Assembly (NCBI RefSeq): GCF_023516595.1
Contig: NZ_JAMGBG010000053.1
Location: 1-64,000 of the forward strand
Direction: 5' to 3'
DNA: 64,000 nt
From: Streptomyces neyagawaensis
Lineage (GTDB): Bacteria > Actinomycetota > Actinomycetes > Streptomycetales > Streptomycetaceae
Shown: positions 36,632-46,185 of the stretch, in pieces
Numbering within the stretch: the stretch's first letter is position 1
Layout: each line of letters opens with the position of its first letter
Made by a program: the position numbers and the translations under genes
Notes under the pieces: model-generated
Database searches by the model: none
Told to the model about the DNA's origin: nothing
The model's input: only the letters and a program-made list of their open reading frames with translations

Positions 36632-37647
36632 GCACGATGACCGGCACCGGCAGCACCGGCAGCACCTCCTACGACTCCGCCGCGGCGGAAGCCGGCCGTG
36701 GCCGCGGCCTCCGGCTCAGCGGCATGAACTGGCTCGTCTGGCGTCAGCACCGCGCCGCCTACTGGACGCTGCTGGCCGCCGCCGCGGTCACCGTCGCGGT
36801 GCTCGTGTACCAACGCCAGCAGATGATCACGTACCTCGACGGGTACGGCTATCCCCACCTCAAGTCCGGCTGGGAGGAGAAGTTCGACCAGAAGCCGCTC
36901 AACGCGGCCGCCGGTCTGCTCGGGCTCCTGCCCGTCGTGATCGGCGTGCTCCTCGGTCCGCCCCTGCTCGCCGGCGACCTGGAGACCGGCACCGCCAAGC
37001 TGGTCAACGCGCAGTCCGTGAGCCGTGTCCGCTGGCTCGCCACCAAGCTCGGTATGACCACGCTCGTGGTCGTGGTGTGCGCCACGGCGGTCTCCGCCGC
37101 GTTCACCTGGTGGTGGTCGCCGGTCAAGTCGACGTCGTACGTCCTGACGTGGGCCGAACCCGGCGCCTTCGACAACAGCGGACCCGTGCCCGTGGCGCTC
37201 ACCCTGCTCACCGTCGTCGGTGGCGTGGCCATCGGCATGCTGCTGCGCAGGACCCTGCTGGCCATGGTCGTCACCCTGGGCTTCGCCGTCGCGCTGCAGG
37301 TGGCGTGGTCGTACGTCAGGACGTCCCTCGGGAACGTCATCACGGTCACCAGCCACAACGGTGTGGGTGACAACAGCCAGCCGAACCTGCCCGACAACGC
37401 CTACGTCCTGGACGAGTTCTACCTCACGGCCTCCGGCGACCTCATGGGCTGGGGCAGCTGCGCCGAGGCCACGGAGAAGGCCCGCAACGCCTGCCTGGAC
37501 GAGGCGCAGGTCGTCGGCTGGTCGGTCGACTACATCCCGTTCTCCCAGATGGCGTCCATGCAGTGGCTCGGCGCCTCGATCCTGCTGGCCCTGACCGCCG
37601 GCATCGCGGCGTTCGTCATCCTCTGGGGTCGCAAGCGCCTCGTCTGA
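36628..37647 (+). CDS. ABC-2 type permease
   Basis: 339 residues. About six membrane helices can be seen (AYWTLLAAAAVTVAVLVY, AAGLLGLLPVVIGVLLGPPL, LGMTTLVVVVCATAVSAAF, VALTLLTVVGGVAIGMLL, MVVTLGFAVALQVAWSY, ASILLALTAGIAAFVILWG), with a large loop before the last. It overlaps the ATPase gene and completes the exporter. A 14-bp segment containing the stop recurs 24 bp downstream. Confidence 0.88.
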   Translation: MSTMTGTGSTGSTSYDSAAAEAGRGRGLRLSGMNWLVWRQHRAAYWTLLAAAAVTVAVLVYQRQQMITYLDGYGYPHLKSGWEEKFDQKPLNAAAGLLGLLPVVIGVLLGPPLLAGDLETGTAKLVNAQSVSRVRWLATKLGMTTLVVVVCATAVSAAFTWWWSPVKSTSYVLTWAEPGAFDNSGPVPVALTLLTVVGGVAIGMLLRRTLLAMVVTLGFAVALQVAWSYVRTSLGNVITVTSHNGVGDNSQPNLPDNAYVLDEFYLTASGDLMGWGSCAEATEKARNACLDEAQVVGWSVDYIPFSQMASMQWLGASILLALTAGIAAFVILWGRKRLV

Positions 37648-37672
37648 CATCTGTCCGAGCGCCTCGTCCGAC
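37635..37672. repeat. Duplicated 14-bp segment across the permease stop codon
   Basis: GCGCCTCGTCTGAC (37635-37648) contains the TGA stop. A near copy, GCGCCTCGTCCGAC, lies at 37659-37672 (13 of 14 identical, period 24). Confidence 0.65.
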
Positions 37673-37770
37673 CCGATCCTCCTCGCAGTTCTCTCTCTGT
37701 ACGCGGCCGAGCGGCCACAGTGCCGCTCGGCCGCGCCCTGATGCTGCCCCGATTCGGCGAGTGAATCGCC

Positions 37771-40700
37771 ATGAACCATGTCGAAAGGCCTGAGTTGAAG
37801 TCGCACAAACGCAGGAAACGAATGGTCACCACCGTCCCGTCGGCGGCCGTGCTGGCGGCGGCGCTCGGCGCCGGACTGCTGATGAGCACGTCCGACAGTG
37901 CCGAGGCCGCCCGGTCGGGGCCCCCGGCCGGCGCCCCCGCGAGGACCGTCACCCTCGTCACCGGCGACAGAGTGACCCTCGACGCCGAGGGCAAGGTCAC
38001 CGGCGTGGTGGCCGCCGAGGGCCGCGAGGGGATGGCCTTCCGCGTCCAGCAGGCCGAGGGCCACGCGTACGTCCTGCCGCGCGACGCCGAACCGCTGATC
38101 GCGAACGGGACCGCCGACCGGCGGCTGTTCGACGTGACGCGGCTGGTGAGTTCGCGCTACGACGACGCCCGCCGCTCCGACCTGCCGCTGATCGTCACCT
38201 ACGACAAGGGCACGTCCCTGTCGGCGAGCACGTTCCGCGGCGCGGGCGCGACCGTCCGGCGGGATCTGCCGAGCATCAACGGCGACGCCGTACGCGCCCG
38301 AAAGTCCGAGGGCTCGGACCTGTGGGAGACCCTCACCAGCGGCACCGGCTCCGCGAAGGTCAGAAAGATCTGGCTGGACGGGAAGGTGAAGGCGACCCTG
38401 GACAGGAGCGTGCCGCAGATCGGCGCGCCCGCGGCGCACACGGCGGGATACGACGGCAAGGGCGTCGAGGTCGCCGTCCTCGACACCGGCATCGATGCCA
38501 CGCATCCGGACCTCAAGGACCGTATCGAGGCGGTGAAGAACTTCTCCGCGTCCGCGGACACCGTCGACCGCGCGGGCCACGGCACCCATGTGGCCTCGAC
38601 GATCGCGGGTTCCGGGGCGGCCTCTCCCTCGGGCGCGAAGTACGCGGGCGTCGCGCCCGGCGCCCGGCTCCTCGTCGGCAAGGTGCTCGACGACTCCGGC
38701 GAGGGCGACGACTCCGGCGTCATCGCCGGCATGCAGTGGGCCGTGGCGCAGGGCGCCAAGGTCGTCAACATGAGCCTGGGAGGGGAGGACCGCCCCGGCA
38801 TCGACCCCGTCGAGCAGGCCGTCAACGACCTGTCGGCCGACTCCGGCGCCCTGTTCGTCATAGCCGCCGGCAACGAGGGCCCGGGCGAAGGCACCATCGG
38901 TACCCCCGGCAGCGCGGCCGCCGCGCTCACCGTCGGCGCGGTCGACCGCCGGGACGCCATCGCCGAGTTCTCCAGCCGAGGCCCCACGGCCGACGGCTTC
39001 CTCAAGCCCGACGTCACCGCACCGGGCGTGGACATCGTCGCCGCCAAGGCCGCCGAAGGCGACATGGGCGACCCCGCCGCCGACGGCTATGTCTCCATGA
39101 GCGGTACGTCGATGGCGACCCCGCACGTGGCGGGCGCCGCGGCGATCCTGGCCCAGGAGCACCCGGACTGGACCGGCCCGCAGATCAAGGCCGCCCTCAC
39201 CGCCTCCGCGAAACCGGCCGCCGCCACCTCCGCGTACACGCAGGGCACCGGCCGGGTGGACGTCGCCAGGGCGATCGCCCAGCAGCTCACCAGCAGTCCG
39301 ACCTCGCTGGGCTTCGGGACACAGGCGTACCCCCACACCGACGACCGGCCGGTCACCAAGGACGTCACCTACCGCAACGCGGGCACCGAGCCGGTCACGC
39401 TCGACCTGGCCACCGAGGCCTACGGCAACGACGGAAAGCCTGCCGCCGAGGGCCTGTTCACCGTCTCGCCGCAGCGGCTCACCGTCCCGGCGGGCGGTGA
39501 GGCGAGCGCCACCGTGACCACCGACACCCGCGTGGGAACGGCCGAAGGCAGCTTCGGCGGCTCGCTGACCGCCACCACCGCCGACGGCACGACGACCGCG
39601 CGCACCTCCCTGGGCGTGGTCCGCGAGGTGGAGTCGTACGACCTGACCCTCAAGCACCTCGACCTCAAGGGCAAGGCCCTCGGCGACGCCTCGACGAGTG
39701 TCTACGGCCTGGACAACGACATCTGGACGGAGGCCTTCGACGAGAAGGACGGCGAGGTCACCATCCGTCTGCCGAAGGGGCGTTACGCCCTGGAAGGCCT
39801 GCTCCGCACCGGTGGCGACGGAGGGTCCGTGCTGCTGCACCCGAAGTTCGCGCTGACCAAGGACACGACCCTGGTCATGGACGCCCGGAAGACGAAGCCC
39901 GTCAGGATCACCGTGCCGGACGGTGCGGCCAGGCCCGCGGGCGCGATGTTCTTCTTCCACGTCGACGTCAACGACAACGACAAGCCGTACACCTCCATCT
40001 ACGACGGCCCCTCCTTCGGCAGCATCCGCGTCGGACAGCTCGGCGCCCCGGCGCCGGCCGCCGAGGTGTCGGCGATGTACCACGGCATCTGGAGCCACAA
40101 GGCCGTCAACTATCGGCTGGCCTGGAACCGTACGGGTGACCTGTCCGGCTTCACCAAGAACGTCGAGCGGGCCCAGCTCACCAAGGTCAAGGTCGTCGTC
40201 GGTGCGCCCGTCAAGGGCAAGACCACGACGATCGCCGCCGCACCACTGATGTACGGCGGCTTCTACAACCTGCACTCGACCACGGGCCGTCTGCCGCTGA
40301 CCGGCACCGACTACGTGCTGCCCAACGGAATCAAGTGGTTCTACCAGGCCAGCCAGTACGGCGCCCCCGACGCCGAGGGCGAGCCGACGTGGGAGAGCAC
40401 GCAGGCCGGCATTCCCCGGGCGTACGCGGCGGGCAAGGTCCACACCCAGCGGTTCAACGTCGGCGTCTTCGGTCCGTCCCTCCCCTCGGGCCCCCTCTCG
40501 GCCGTCCTCGACCGGCCCGAAGCGGTACGCGTCGGCGACACCTTCACGGCGTACGTCCCGCTGTTCTCCGACGGCGTCGGCAACCTGGGGACCTCCGACC
40601 ACACCAAGGCCAGGAGCTCGCTCCACGCCGACGGCAAGAAGATCTTCGCCGTGAACGCCCCGCTGAACGGCGACTCGTACACGGTCCCCGCGGGCAAGCG

Positions 40701-41130
40701 CACCTACAAGCTCGCCGTGGACGTCTCCCGCGCCCCGGCACGGTTCGCGGTCAGCACCCGTACGACCGCCACCTGGACCTTCACCTCGGCCCATGTCCCC
40801 GGCGACACCCCCGAGCGGCTCCCGCTGACGGTCGTCCGCTACACGCCCAAGCTGTCGACGGCCAGTACAGCGAAGGCCGGTACGACCCTCACCGTGCCCT
40901 TCAGCCTCCAGGGCGCGGCCACCAAGGCCACCACGCTGCGCAAGCTGGCCTTCACCGTCTCCTACGACGACGGCAGGACCTGGAAGAAGGCCCCCGTGGT
41001 GAACGGCAAGCTGCTCAAGCTGCGCAGCCCCGCCGAGCCCGGCCCCGTCTCTCTTCGGGTCGCCCTCACCGACGCCGACGGCAACACCCTGACCCAGACC
41101 ATCCACCGCGCGTACCGCACCACCAAGTAG
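37771..41130 (+). CDS. Large secreted subtilisin-like protease (S8)
   Basis: 1119 residues. A long signal peptide (VTTVPSAAVLAAALGAGLLM) and a propeptide of about 170 residues precede the S8 catalytic domain: Asp in VAVLDTGIDATHPDL, His in GHGTHVASTIAG and Ser in SGTSMATPHVAG. About 600 further residues of beta-rich domains follow (LGFGTQAYPHTDDRPVTKDV ... TLTQTIHRAYRTTK), with no cell-wall anchor seen. It probably degrades extracellular protein. ATG 37771; no strong ribosome site. Transcribed alone; a strong terminator follows. Confidence 0.92.
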   Translation: MNHVERPELKSHKRRKRMVTTVPSAAVLAAALGAGLLMSTSDSAEAARSGPPAGAPARTVTLVTGDRVTLDAEGKVTGVVAAEGREGMAFRVQQAEGHAYVLPRDAEPLIANGTADRRLFDVTRLVSSRYDDARRSDLPLIVTYDKGTSLSASTFRGAGATVRRDLPSINGDAVRARKSEGSDLWETLTSGTGSAKVRKIWLDGKVKATLDRSVPQIGAPAAHTAGYDGKGVEVAVLDTGIDATHPDLKDRIEAVKNFSASADTVDRAGHGTHVASTIAGSGAASPSGAKYAGVAPGARLLVGKVLDDSGEGDDSGVIAGMQWAVAQGAKVVNMSLGGEDRPGIDPVEQAVNDLSADSGALFVIAAGNEGPGEGTIGTPGSAAAALTVGAVDRRDAIAEFSSRGPTADGFLKPDVTAPGVDIVAAKAAEGDMGDPAADGYVSMSGTSMATPHVAGAAAILAQEHPDWTGPQIKAALTASAKPAAATSAYTQGTGRVDVARAIAQQLTSSPTSLGFGTQAYPHTDDRPVTKDVTYRNAGTEPVTLDLATEAYGNDGKPAAEGLFTVSPQRLTVPAGGEASATVTTDTRVGTAEGSFGGSLTATTADGTTTARTSLGVVREVESYDLTLKHLDLKGKALGDASTSVYGLDNDIWTEAFDEKDGEVTIRLPKGRYALEGLLRTGGDGGSVLLHPKFALTKDTTLVMDARKTKPVRITVPDGAARPAGAMFFFHVDVNDNDKPYTSIYDGPSFGSIRVGQLGAPAPAAEVSAMYHGIWSHKAVNYRLAWNRTGDLSGFTKNVERAQLTKVKVVVGAPVKGKTTTIAAAPLMYGGFYNLHSTTGRLPLTGTDYVLPNGIKWFYQASQYGAPDAEGEPTWESTQAGIPRAYAAGKVHTQRFNVGVFGPSLPSGPLSAVLDRPEAVRVGDTFTAYVPLFSDGVGNLGTSDHTKARSSLHADGKKIFAVNAPLNGDSYTVPAGKRTYKLAVDVSRAPARFAVSTRTTATWTFTSAHVPGDTPERLPLTVVRYTPKLSTASTAKAGTTLTVPFSLQGAATKATTLRKLAFTVSYDDGRTWKKAPVVNGKLLKLRSPAEPGPVSLRVALTDADGNTLTQTIHRAYRTTK

Positions 41131-41138
41131 ACGACAAC

Positions 41139-41184
41139 GACGCAGTCGGCCCCTGCCGGGCGCCCGGCGGGGGCCCACTGCGTC
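41139..41184 (+). terminator. Terminator of the S8 protease gene
   Basis: GACGCAGT ... ACTGCGTC flanks an inner stem GGCCCC-GCCGGGC/GCCCGGC-GGGGCC with small bulges, starting 9 nt after the stop codon. Very stable; no T-run, as is common in streptomycetes. Confidence 0.75.
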
Positions 41185-41466
41185 GCCGCCGGGCAGCGAA
41201 GCCCCACCGCGCACCGCACCAGCTCGCTGGTCAGGTGCCGGAAGTCCGCGGCCGCAGTGCTGTGCATCCCCGCGTTGGCCCGCTCGTGTTCGGGGACGGC
41301 CTGGAGGCCGCGGTGCAGAAGGCGTTCACCCGCCCGGCGCCGAGGTCGGCCGGCGCGCAGAAGCGGTACCTGGTCAAGGGTCGCGGCAATCGGCTCGCGT
41401 TCCCTCTTGCGTGCGCGCCCGACGAGACCCCATCATCAGGAATCCTGTTGGTTTAACTTTGCAGTG
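41185..41466. other. Gene-free spacer with a possible coding remnant
   Basis: An open + frame from about 41235 to 41456 reads VFGDGLEAAVQKAF and QKRYLVKGRGNRLA. It could be a decayed gene end, but I cannot assign it to a family. GC content drops at 41430-41465 before the esterase start. Confidence 0.35.
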
Positions 41467-42372
41467 ATGGGACTCACCGTGCCACTCAAGTCGCAGATGC
41501 AGGCCAGAGGCGTCCAGTTGCTCTTCGGCCGGATCATGAGCCGCGTACACGAGGACCTGCGCTTCGCCGACATCCCGAAGCACACGGAAACCCTCCAGGT
41601 GGAGACCGGCGCGGGGGCGGTGACCTGCACCGTCTACCGTCCGCCTGCCACGACCCCCGACCCCGCCCCGGTGTACGTGAACTTCCACGGCGGCGGTTTC
41701 GTGGTCGCCCGCCCCGAGCAGGACGACCATCTGTGCCGCTACATAGCCGCCACCGCCGGCTGTGTGGTGATCAACGTGGACTACGGCGTCGCCCCGCAAC
41801 AGCCGTACCCCGCACCCGTCGTCCAGGCGTACGACGTCACCGCCTGGGTGGCCGAGAACGGTTCCGCCCACAACTGGGACGGCTCGCGGCTCGCCGTGGG
41901 CGGACACAGCGCCGGGGCCAACCTGACCGCCGCGGTGTGCCGCACGGCCCGGGACCGCGGCACCTTCACGCCCCGCCTCCAGATCATCGACTCGGCGCCG
42001 CTCGACCAGCTCGTCGACCCGGCCACCAAGCAGTCACCCATCGCCAAGCCGCTGCTCGCGCCGGGGCTCCTGCGGATCTTCACCGCCGCCTACGTCCCGG
42101 ACCCCGCCGACCTGTCGCATCCGCTGGTGTCGCCCGGCCTGGCCGACGACCTGGCCGGACTGCCGCCCGCGCTGGTCATCACCGCGGAGCACGACCGGCT
42201 GCGCGACGAGGGCGACGCCTACGCCAAGGCCCTGGAGGCCGCGGGCGTCCCGGTCACCCACCGTTGCTTCGAGGGCGTCGACCACTACTTCACGCACACC
42301 GGCCCGGTGGAGGCCGGGAAGGAGGCCATCGACCTGATGGCCACCACCCTGCGCACGGCACTCAGCGCCTGA
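41467..42372 (+). CDS. Alpha/beta hydrolase, HSL-type esterase
   Basis: 301 residues. Oxyanion motif HGGGF, nucleophile Ser in GHSAG (usual form GDSAG), Asp in TAEHDRLRDEG and His in GVDHYFTH make a complete triad of the hormone-sensitive-lipase family. Substrate is probably a short-chain ester. ATG 41467 chosen; the frame is open upstream but shows no homology there. Confidence 0.9.
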   Translation: MGLTVPLKSQMQARGVQLLFGRIMSRVHEDLRFADIPKHTETLQVETGAGAVTCTVYRPPATTPDPAPVYVNFHGGGFVVARPEQDDHLCRYIAATAGCVVINVDYGVAPQQPYPAPVVQAYDVTAWVAENGSAHNWDGSRLAVGGHSAGANLTAAVCRTARDRGTFTPRLQIIDSAPLDQLVDPATKQSPIAKPLLAPGLLRIFTAAYVPDPADLSHPLVSPGLADDLAGLPPALVITAEHDRLRDEGDAYAKALEAAGVPVTHRCFEGVDHYFTHTGPVEAGKEAIDLMATTLRTALSA

Positions 42373-42419
42373 CACGGCTGATCAAGCCGCCGGACCGAGC
42401 CGCGTCAACAACAGGCCAG

Positions 42420-42686
42420 TCACTCGCCCGGTGACGCGCCCAGTGACTCGAACCGCCACCGGTGGACCGCCCGGCCGACCAACCCGGCGTCGGGCTCCGG
42501 AAGTTCCGGCAGCTCGGCGTCGAACTCCGCGTCCCACCAGGTGATGACGAGCACCCGGTCCTGCGGCGCCCGGAACGTCTCGCGCCGCAGCGGCCGTACC
42601 GGGAGCCGCTGGTCCCGGGCCCAGGCGAGCAGGTCCTCGCCCCGGCCGGGGACCGCCCGGGCCTCCCACATCAGGGCGACGGTCAC
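42420..42686 (-). CDS. Small ABM-fold protein, translationally coupled to tsaD
   Basis: 88 residues ([48 protein letters not shown]), resembling dimeric alpha/beta-barrel monooxygenase-like proteins. GTG 42686 overlaps the tsaD stop by 4 bp (GTGA), so it is co-translated. Function unknown. Confidence 0.7.
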   Translation of the reverse strand: MTVALMWEARAVPGRGEDLLAWARDQRLPVRPLRRETFRAPQDRVLVITWWDAEFDAELPELPEPDAGLVGRAVHRWRFESLGASPGE

Positions 42687-43780
42687 GAGTACAGGTTCTC
42701 CTTGCTGACCTCGTGGACGTGGTCGTGCGTGTGCGAGGCGCCCGGCACGTGCGGGTCGGTGACGGGCAGGGAGGAGTCGGCGGACAGGTCCCAGTCGGAG
42801 GCGGCGCGGTTCCGCGCGACCATCTCCGCGCCGAGGGCGGCCACCATCGCGCCGTTGTCCGTGCACAGCTTGGGGCGCGGCACCCGCAGCCGGATACCGG
42901 CCGCCTCGCACCGCTCCTGGGCGAGCGCCCGCAGCCGGGAGTTGGCGGCGACGCCCCCACCGATCATCAGATGGTCGACACCCTGGTCCTTGCAGGCCCG
43001 TACGGCCTTGCGGGTGAGGACGTCCACCACCGCCTCCTGGAAGGAGGCCGCCACGTCCCGCACCGGCACGTCCTCGCCGGCCGCGCGCTTGGCCTCGATC
43101 CAGCGGGCCACGGCGGTCTTCAGGCCGGAGAAGGAGAAGTCGTAGATGGGGTCGCGGGGGCCGGTGAGCCCGCGCGGGAAGGCGATCGCGTCCGGGTCGC
43201 CCTCCTTGGCGTAGCGGTCGATGACCGGGCCGCCGGGGAACCCGAGGTTCAGCACGCGGGCGATCTTGTCGAAGGCCTCGCCGGCCGCGTCGTCGATGGT
43301 CGACCCCATCGGCCGGACGTCCGAGGTGATGTCCGTCGACAGCAGCAGCGACGAGTGGCCGCCGCTGACGAGCAGCGCCATCGTCGGCTCGGGCAGCGCC
43401 CCGTGCTCCAGCTGGTCCACACAGATGTGGGACGCCAGGTGGTTGACGCCGTAGAGCGGCTTGCCGAGCGCGTACGCGTACGCCTTCGCCGCGGAGACGC
43501 CGACGAGCAGCGCGCCCGCGAGTCCGGGACCGGCGGTGACGGCGATGCCGTCGAGGTCCTTCGCGCTGACACCCGCCTCCTTCAGCGCGCGGTCGATGGT
43601 CGGGACCATCGCCTCCAGATGGGCGCGGGAGGCCACCTCGGGCACCACGCCGCCGAATCGGGCGTGCTCGTCGACACTGGACGCGATCGCGTCCGCGAGG
43701 AGGGTGTGGCCGCGGACGATGCCCACGCCGGTCTCGTCGCAGGAGGTCTCGATCCCCAGGACCAGGGGTTCGTCAGCCAT
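42683..43780 (-). CDS. tsaD: tRNA t6A synthesis protein TsaD
   Basis: 365 residues. It transfers the threonylcarbamoyl group to A37 of ANN-decoding tRNAs. [16 protein letters not shown] at the N-terminus, the metal-binding NHLASH motif and VSGGHSSLL (nucleotide site) are conserved. Works with TsaB and TsaE, encoded upstream. ATG 43780 overlaps the rimI stop by 8 bp. Confidence 0.96.
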   Translation of the reverse strand: MADEPLVLGIETSCDETGVGIVRGHTLLADAIASSVDEHARFGGVVPEVASRAHLEAMVPTIDRALKEAGVSAKDLDGIAVTAGPGLAGALLVGVSAAKAYAYALGKPLYGVNHLASHICVDQLEHGALPEPTMALLVSGGHSSLLLSTDITSDVRPMGSTIDDAAGEAFDKIARVLNLGFPGGPVIDRYAKEGDPDAIAFPRGLTGPRDPIYDFSFSGLKTAVARWIEAKRAAGEDVPVRDVAASFQEAVVDVLTRKAVRACKDQGVDHLMIGGGVAANSRLRALAQERCEAAGIRLRVPRPKLCTDNGAMVAALGAEMVARNRAASDWDLSADSSLPVTDPHVPGASHTHDHVHEVSKENLYS

Positions 43781-44276
43781 TGATCTCGGTTCCTTGTACG
43801 GATGTGGAGGGGTCGTTGAGGCGCATGACGAGGGCGTCGACGTTCCCCGGCTGGTAGTAGCCGCGGCGGAAGCCGATCGCCTCGAAGCCGAAGCGCTCGT
43901 ACAGCTTCTGGGCGCGGACGTTGTCGACCCGGCATTCGAGCATCACCTGGGCGCACTCGAACGCGGTCGCGGCCCGCAGCAGCTCGGTCAGGAGCACCGC
44001 GCCGAGTCCGGTGCCCCAGTGGTCGCGGGCGACGGCGATGGTCTGGACGTCGGCGACGTCACCGGCGGCCGCGAGGCCCCCGTAGCCGACGATCCGCCCG
44101 TCCTCGGGGGACTCGGCCACGTAGTACCGCCGGGTCGCCTCGGGCCCGCGCGCGTGGGCCAGGTCGGACCAGAACATGCCGCGGGACCAGGCGTCCTCGG
44201 GGAAGAGGTCCTTCTCCAGCTCCAGGACGGGCTCGATGTCCCACCAGCGCATCTCGCGCAGCACCGGGGTCGTCAC
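43773..44276 (-). CDS. rimI: Ribosomal protein S18 alanine N-acetyltransferase
   Basis: 167 residues, GNAT fold. [26 protein letters not shown] is typical of RimI, followed by the acetyl-CoA loop region [16 protein letters not shown] and the C-terminal [25 protein letters not shown]. It acetylates the N-terminus of S18 in other bacteria. Overlaps tsaB by 4 bp and tsaD by 8 bp in one operon. Confidence 0.92.
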   Translation of the reverse strand: MTTPVLREMRWWDIEPVLELEKDLFPEDAWSRGMFWSDLAHARGPEATRRYYVAESPEDGRIVGYGGLAAAGDVADVQTIAVARDHWGTGLGAVLLTELLRAATAFECAQVMLECRVDNVRAQKLYERFGFEAIGFRRGYYQPGNVDALVMRLNDPSTSVQGTEING

Positions 44277-44926
44277 TTGGGCGTGACCACCTTGTAGTTC
44301 TTGGGCACCTGGGCGTCCGGGCGGCGCAGGTAGAGCGGCCGGGGGGCCTCCAGTTCCTCGCCCTTGGCGAGCCGCTCCGCCGCGAGGGACGCGAGCGCGG
44401 CCGCCGAGACATGCTCGGGGGCGCGGGCGTCGGGGAAGGTGTCGGGGTAGAGCAGCGCCCCCGCGCCCACGGCCGGGAGTCCGGCCACGGCCTCGGCGAT
44501 CTCGGCGGGCCGGTCGACGGCCGGGTCCGTGACCCGGGTGCGCGGGTCCTCGTACCGCGCCCAGTACACCTCCTTGCGCCGGGCGTCGGTGGCCGCCACG
44601 AACGGCCCCTCGACCTCGGCCGCGTACGCGAGCGCGTCAAGGGTGCACAGGCCGTGGACGGGGACCCCGAGGGCGAGGCCGAAGGTGTCGGCGGTCATCA
44701 GGCCGACGCGGAGCCCGGTGTAGGGGCCGGGCCCGGTGCCCACGACGATCGCGGTGACGGCGTCGAGGCGGGCGCCCGCCTCGGCGAGGACCCGGTCGAC
44801 GGCGGGCAGCAGCAGTTCCCCATGGCGACGGGCGTCCACCTGGCTCGACGCGGCGACGACATCCGTCCCGTCGTGCAGCGCGACGGTGACGGCGGGGGTG
44901 GCGGTATCCAGAGCGAGCAAGAGCAC
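44273..44926 (-). CDS. tsaB: tRNA t6A synthesis protein TsaB
   Basis: 217 residues, catalytically inactive paralogue of TsaD that scaffolds the complex. VLLLALDTATPAVTVAL, HGELLLPAVDRVL and GTGPGPYTGLRVGL are diagnostic. GTG 44926. First gene of the tsaB-rimI-tsaD operon; tsaE is further upstream on the same strand. Confidence 0.94.
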   Translation of the reverse strand: MLLLALDTATPAVTVALHDGTDVVAASSQVDARRHGELLLPAVDRVLAEAGARLDAVTAIVVGTGPGPYTGLRVGLMTADTFGLALGVPVHGLCTLDALAYAAEVEGPFVAATDARRKEVYWARYEDPRTRVTDPAVDRPAEIAEAVAGLPAVGAGALLYPDTFPDARAPEHVSAAALASLAAERLAKGEELEAPRPLYLRRPDAQVPKNYKVVTPK

Positions 44927-45050
44927 GCAAACAGCCTACGGCGCTTCGGCCCGGGCCACGGCCGACCCGGTGCACCGTCCCTCTGCTGCTACCGTCACAG
45001 CACAGACGTACATCAAGGGCGTACGTGCGTACGAGAGGTGGGCGCAGAAG

Positions 45051-45611
45051 GTGGCCAGCAGCAGCTCGGGATTCGTGGCCGGGCTCACGGCGGTGGCGAT
45101 CGCCGCAGTCGGTTTCCTCACCTACCAGGCGTCGGCCAGCGTGCCGGACGACCTCGGCAAGCCGTCCCCCTCCGAGACACCGGCGGCCAAGAAGTCCAAG
45201 GCCCCCGCCGGCAAGGAGAAGGACGACGACCTCGTCCTGCCCAAGGGTTCGGGCACCGGCGAGCGTGTCGTCTACTCCCTGGACGAGGACCGCGTCTGGC
45301 TGGTCGGCGCGAACGAGAAGGTCACCCGCACCTTCGAGGTCACGCCCAGCACGGTGGACCCCACCCCCGCCACCTACACGGTGACGTCCCGCTCCGCCGC
45401 CATCACCGGCTCCGACGGCACCCCCATCGAGCACGTCGTCCGCTTCGCCTCGATCGACGGCGTGGTGATCGGCTTCAGCGCGGCGGTGGACGGCTCCACC
45501 CCCCAGCCCGACCCCGGCGTCAAGACGGGCGGCATCCGGGAGTCCCGCAAGGACGGCAAGGCGATGTGGCAGTTCGCAGGCATCGGCACGAAGGTGGTCG
45601 TGGTCAAGTAG
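45051..45611 (+). CDS. Hypothetical protein with one N-terminal membrane segment
   Basis: 186 residues. One N-terminal hydrophobic segment (FVAGLTAVAIAAVGFLTYQA) is followed by a Lys/Pro-rich linker and an extracellular-type domain of about 110 residues (RVVYSLDEDRVWLVG, TRTFEVTPSTVDPTPATYTV, VVRFASIDGVVIGFSAAV). No family recognised. GTG 45051 is the only in-frame start near the coding signal; GAGGTGG lies 11 nt upstream. Divergent from tsaB. Confidence 0.7.
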   Translation: MASSSSGFVAGLTAVAIAAVGFLTYQASASVPDDLGKPSPSETPAAKKSKAPAGKEKDDDLVLPKGSGTGERVVYSLDEDRVWLVGANEKVTRTFEVTPSTVDPTPATYTVTSRSAAITGSDGTPIEHVVRFASIDGVVIGFSAAVDGSTPQPDPGVKTGGIRESRKDGKAMWQFAGIGTKVVVVK

Positions 45612-45662
45612 CGGGAGAGGGTGTCCGCATAGTCACCGGCAAGGGGAACCGCCGGCCATTTG

Positions 45663-45711
45663 GGGGCGCGGGGAACTGCGCGCCAAGCCCCCACCCACCC
45701 GCAGCCGCGCC
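45663..45711 (+). repeat. Dispersed intergenic repeat, copy 1
   Basis: Core GGGGCGCGGGGAACTGCGCG followed by a C/A-rich tail ending CCCGCAGCCGCG. One of six copies in the window, all in 3'-side spacers right of 45.6 kb. Confidence 0.85.
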
Positions 45712-45743
45712 ACGACCGAGCCACCCCTCCGAGAGCGCGACCT

Positions 45744-45932
45744 CTACGCCGCCCGAGGGTGCCGCCCCTCCACCGCCCGCCGTTCCTCCCCCTGAACCGG
45801 CGGAGCCGCCGGCGTGGAGACCGCCTTCGCCGCCGCACAGCTGGCCAACAGGTCCCGCATCGACACCCCGGCCACCCCGGAGGCAGAGGCCACCCCGGAC
45901 GGCCGCCCATCCCGTCGCTCCGAACCCTGCAT
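45744..45932 (-). CDS. Small conserved-looking protein with metal-box-like operator
   Basis: 62 residues (MQGSERRDGRPSGVASASGV, then AGVSMRDLLASCAAAKAVST). ATG 45932 has a strong GGAGG 6 nt upstream, which supports expression. The motif MRDLLASCAAA-AVSTP recalls small proteins I have seen in other streptomycetes, but I know no function. A 16-bp palindrome 31 nt upstream of the start looks like a DtxR-family site. Confidence 0.55.
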   Translation of the reverse strand: MQGSERRDGRPSGVASASGVAGVSMRDLLASCAAAKAVSTPAAPPVQGEERRAVEGRHPRAA

Positions 45933-45962
45933 GGACGCCTCCTGATGCCACCGGCGAACCAA

Positions 45963-45978
45963 GTTAGGTAGACCTAAC
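45963..45978. promoter_or_regulatory. DtxR-family-like palindromic operator
   Basis: GTTAGGTAGACCTAAC has perfect 7-bp arms around AG. It contains the TTAGG/CCTAA half-sites of DmdR/IdeR iron boxes, but with shorter spacing than the 19-bp iron box, so another DtxR-family metalloregulator (for example a manganese sensor) is possible. Confidence 0.55.
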
Positions 45979-46116
45979 CAAGGACTGGTTACCATGTGAC
46001 CACGCCGGCAGCGCCAAAGCAACATTTTGCCGACACCTTGTCGGAACCGACACAAGAGGCGACCGCCCGACGACGGAGCCACCCACTCGGCCGCGGCCCC
46101 ACCAGGCGCCGCCCCG

Positions 46117-46185
46117 CTCAGGCGGGCAGCACTCCCGGCCTCAGGCGAGCAGCACTCCCGGCCTCAGGCCGACAGCACTCCCAGC
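46117..46185. repeat. 3 x 23-bp tandem repeat across the tsaE stop codon
   Basis: Units 46117-46139, 46140-46162 and 46163-46185 share the pattern CTCAGGCNNNCAGCACTCCC. The last unit encodes the final tsaE codons and TGA (46164-46166). The period of 23 shifts frame. Confidence 0.93.

Noticed and set aside
36601-41214. A 1537-codon open frame on the minus strand opposite the ABC permease and S8 protease genes
   Set aside because: It is the complement of strongly supported genes with triads and transport motifs. GC-rich codon bias leaves the antisense frame free of stops; its translation shows no domain.
41235-41456. A protein remnant reading VFGDGLEAAVQKAF
   Set aside because: Too short and without a convincing family match; left as a note in the spacer.
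42420-42455. A tenth stop-spanning repeat at the end of the small ABM-fold gene (12-bp units like TCACTCGCCCGG)
   Set aside because: Units differ too much from each other to distinguish from low-complexity sequence.
45963-45978. Calling the palindrome a DmdR/IdeR iron box outright
   Set aside because: The half-site spacing differs from the 19-bp iron-box consensus, so only a DtxR-family-like site is claimed.
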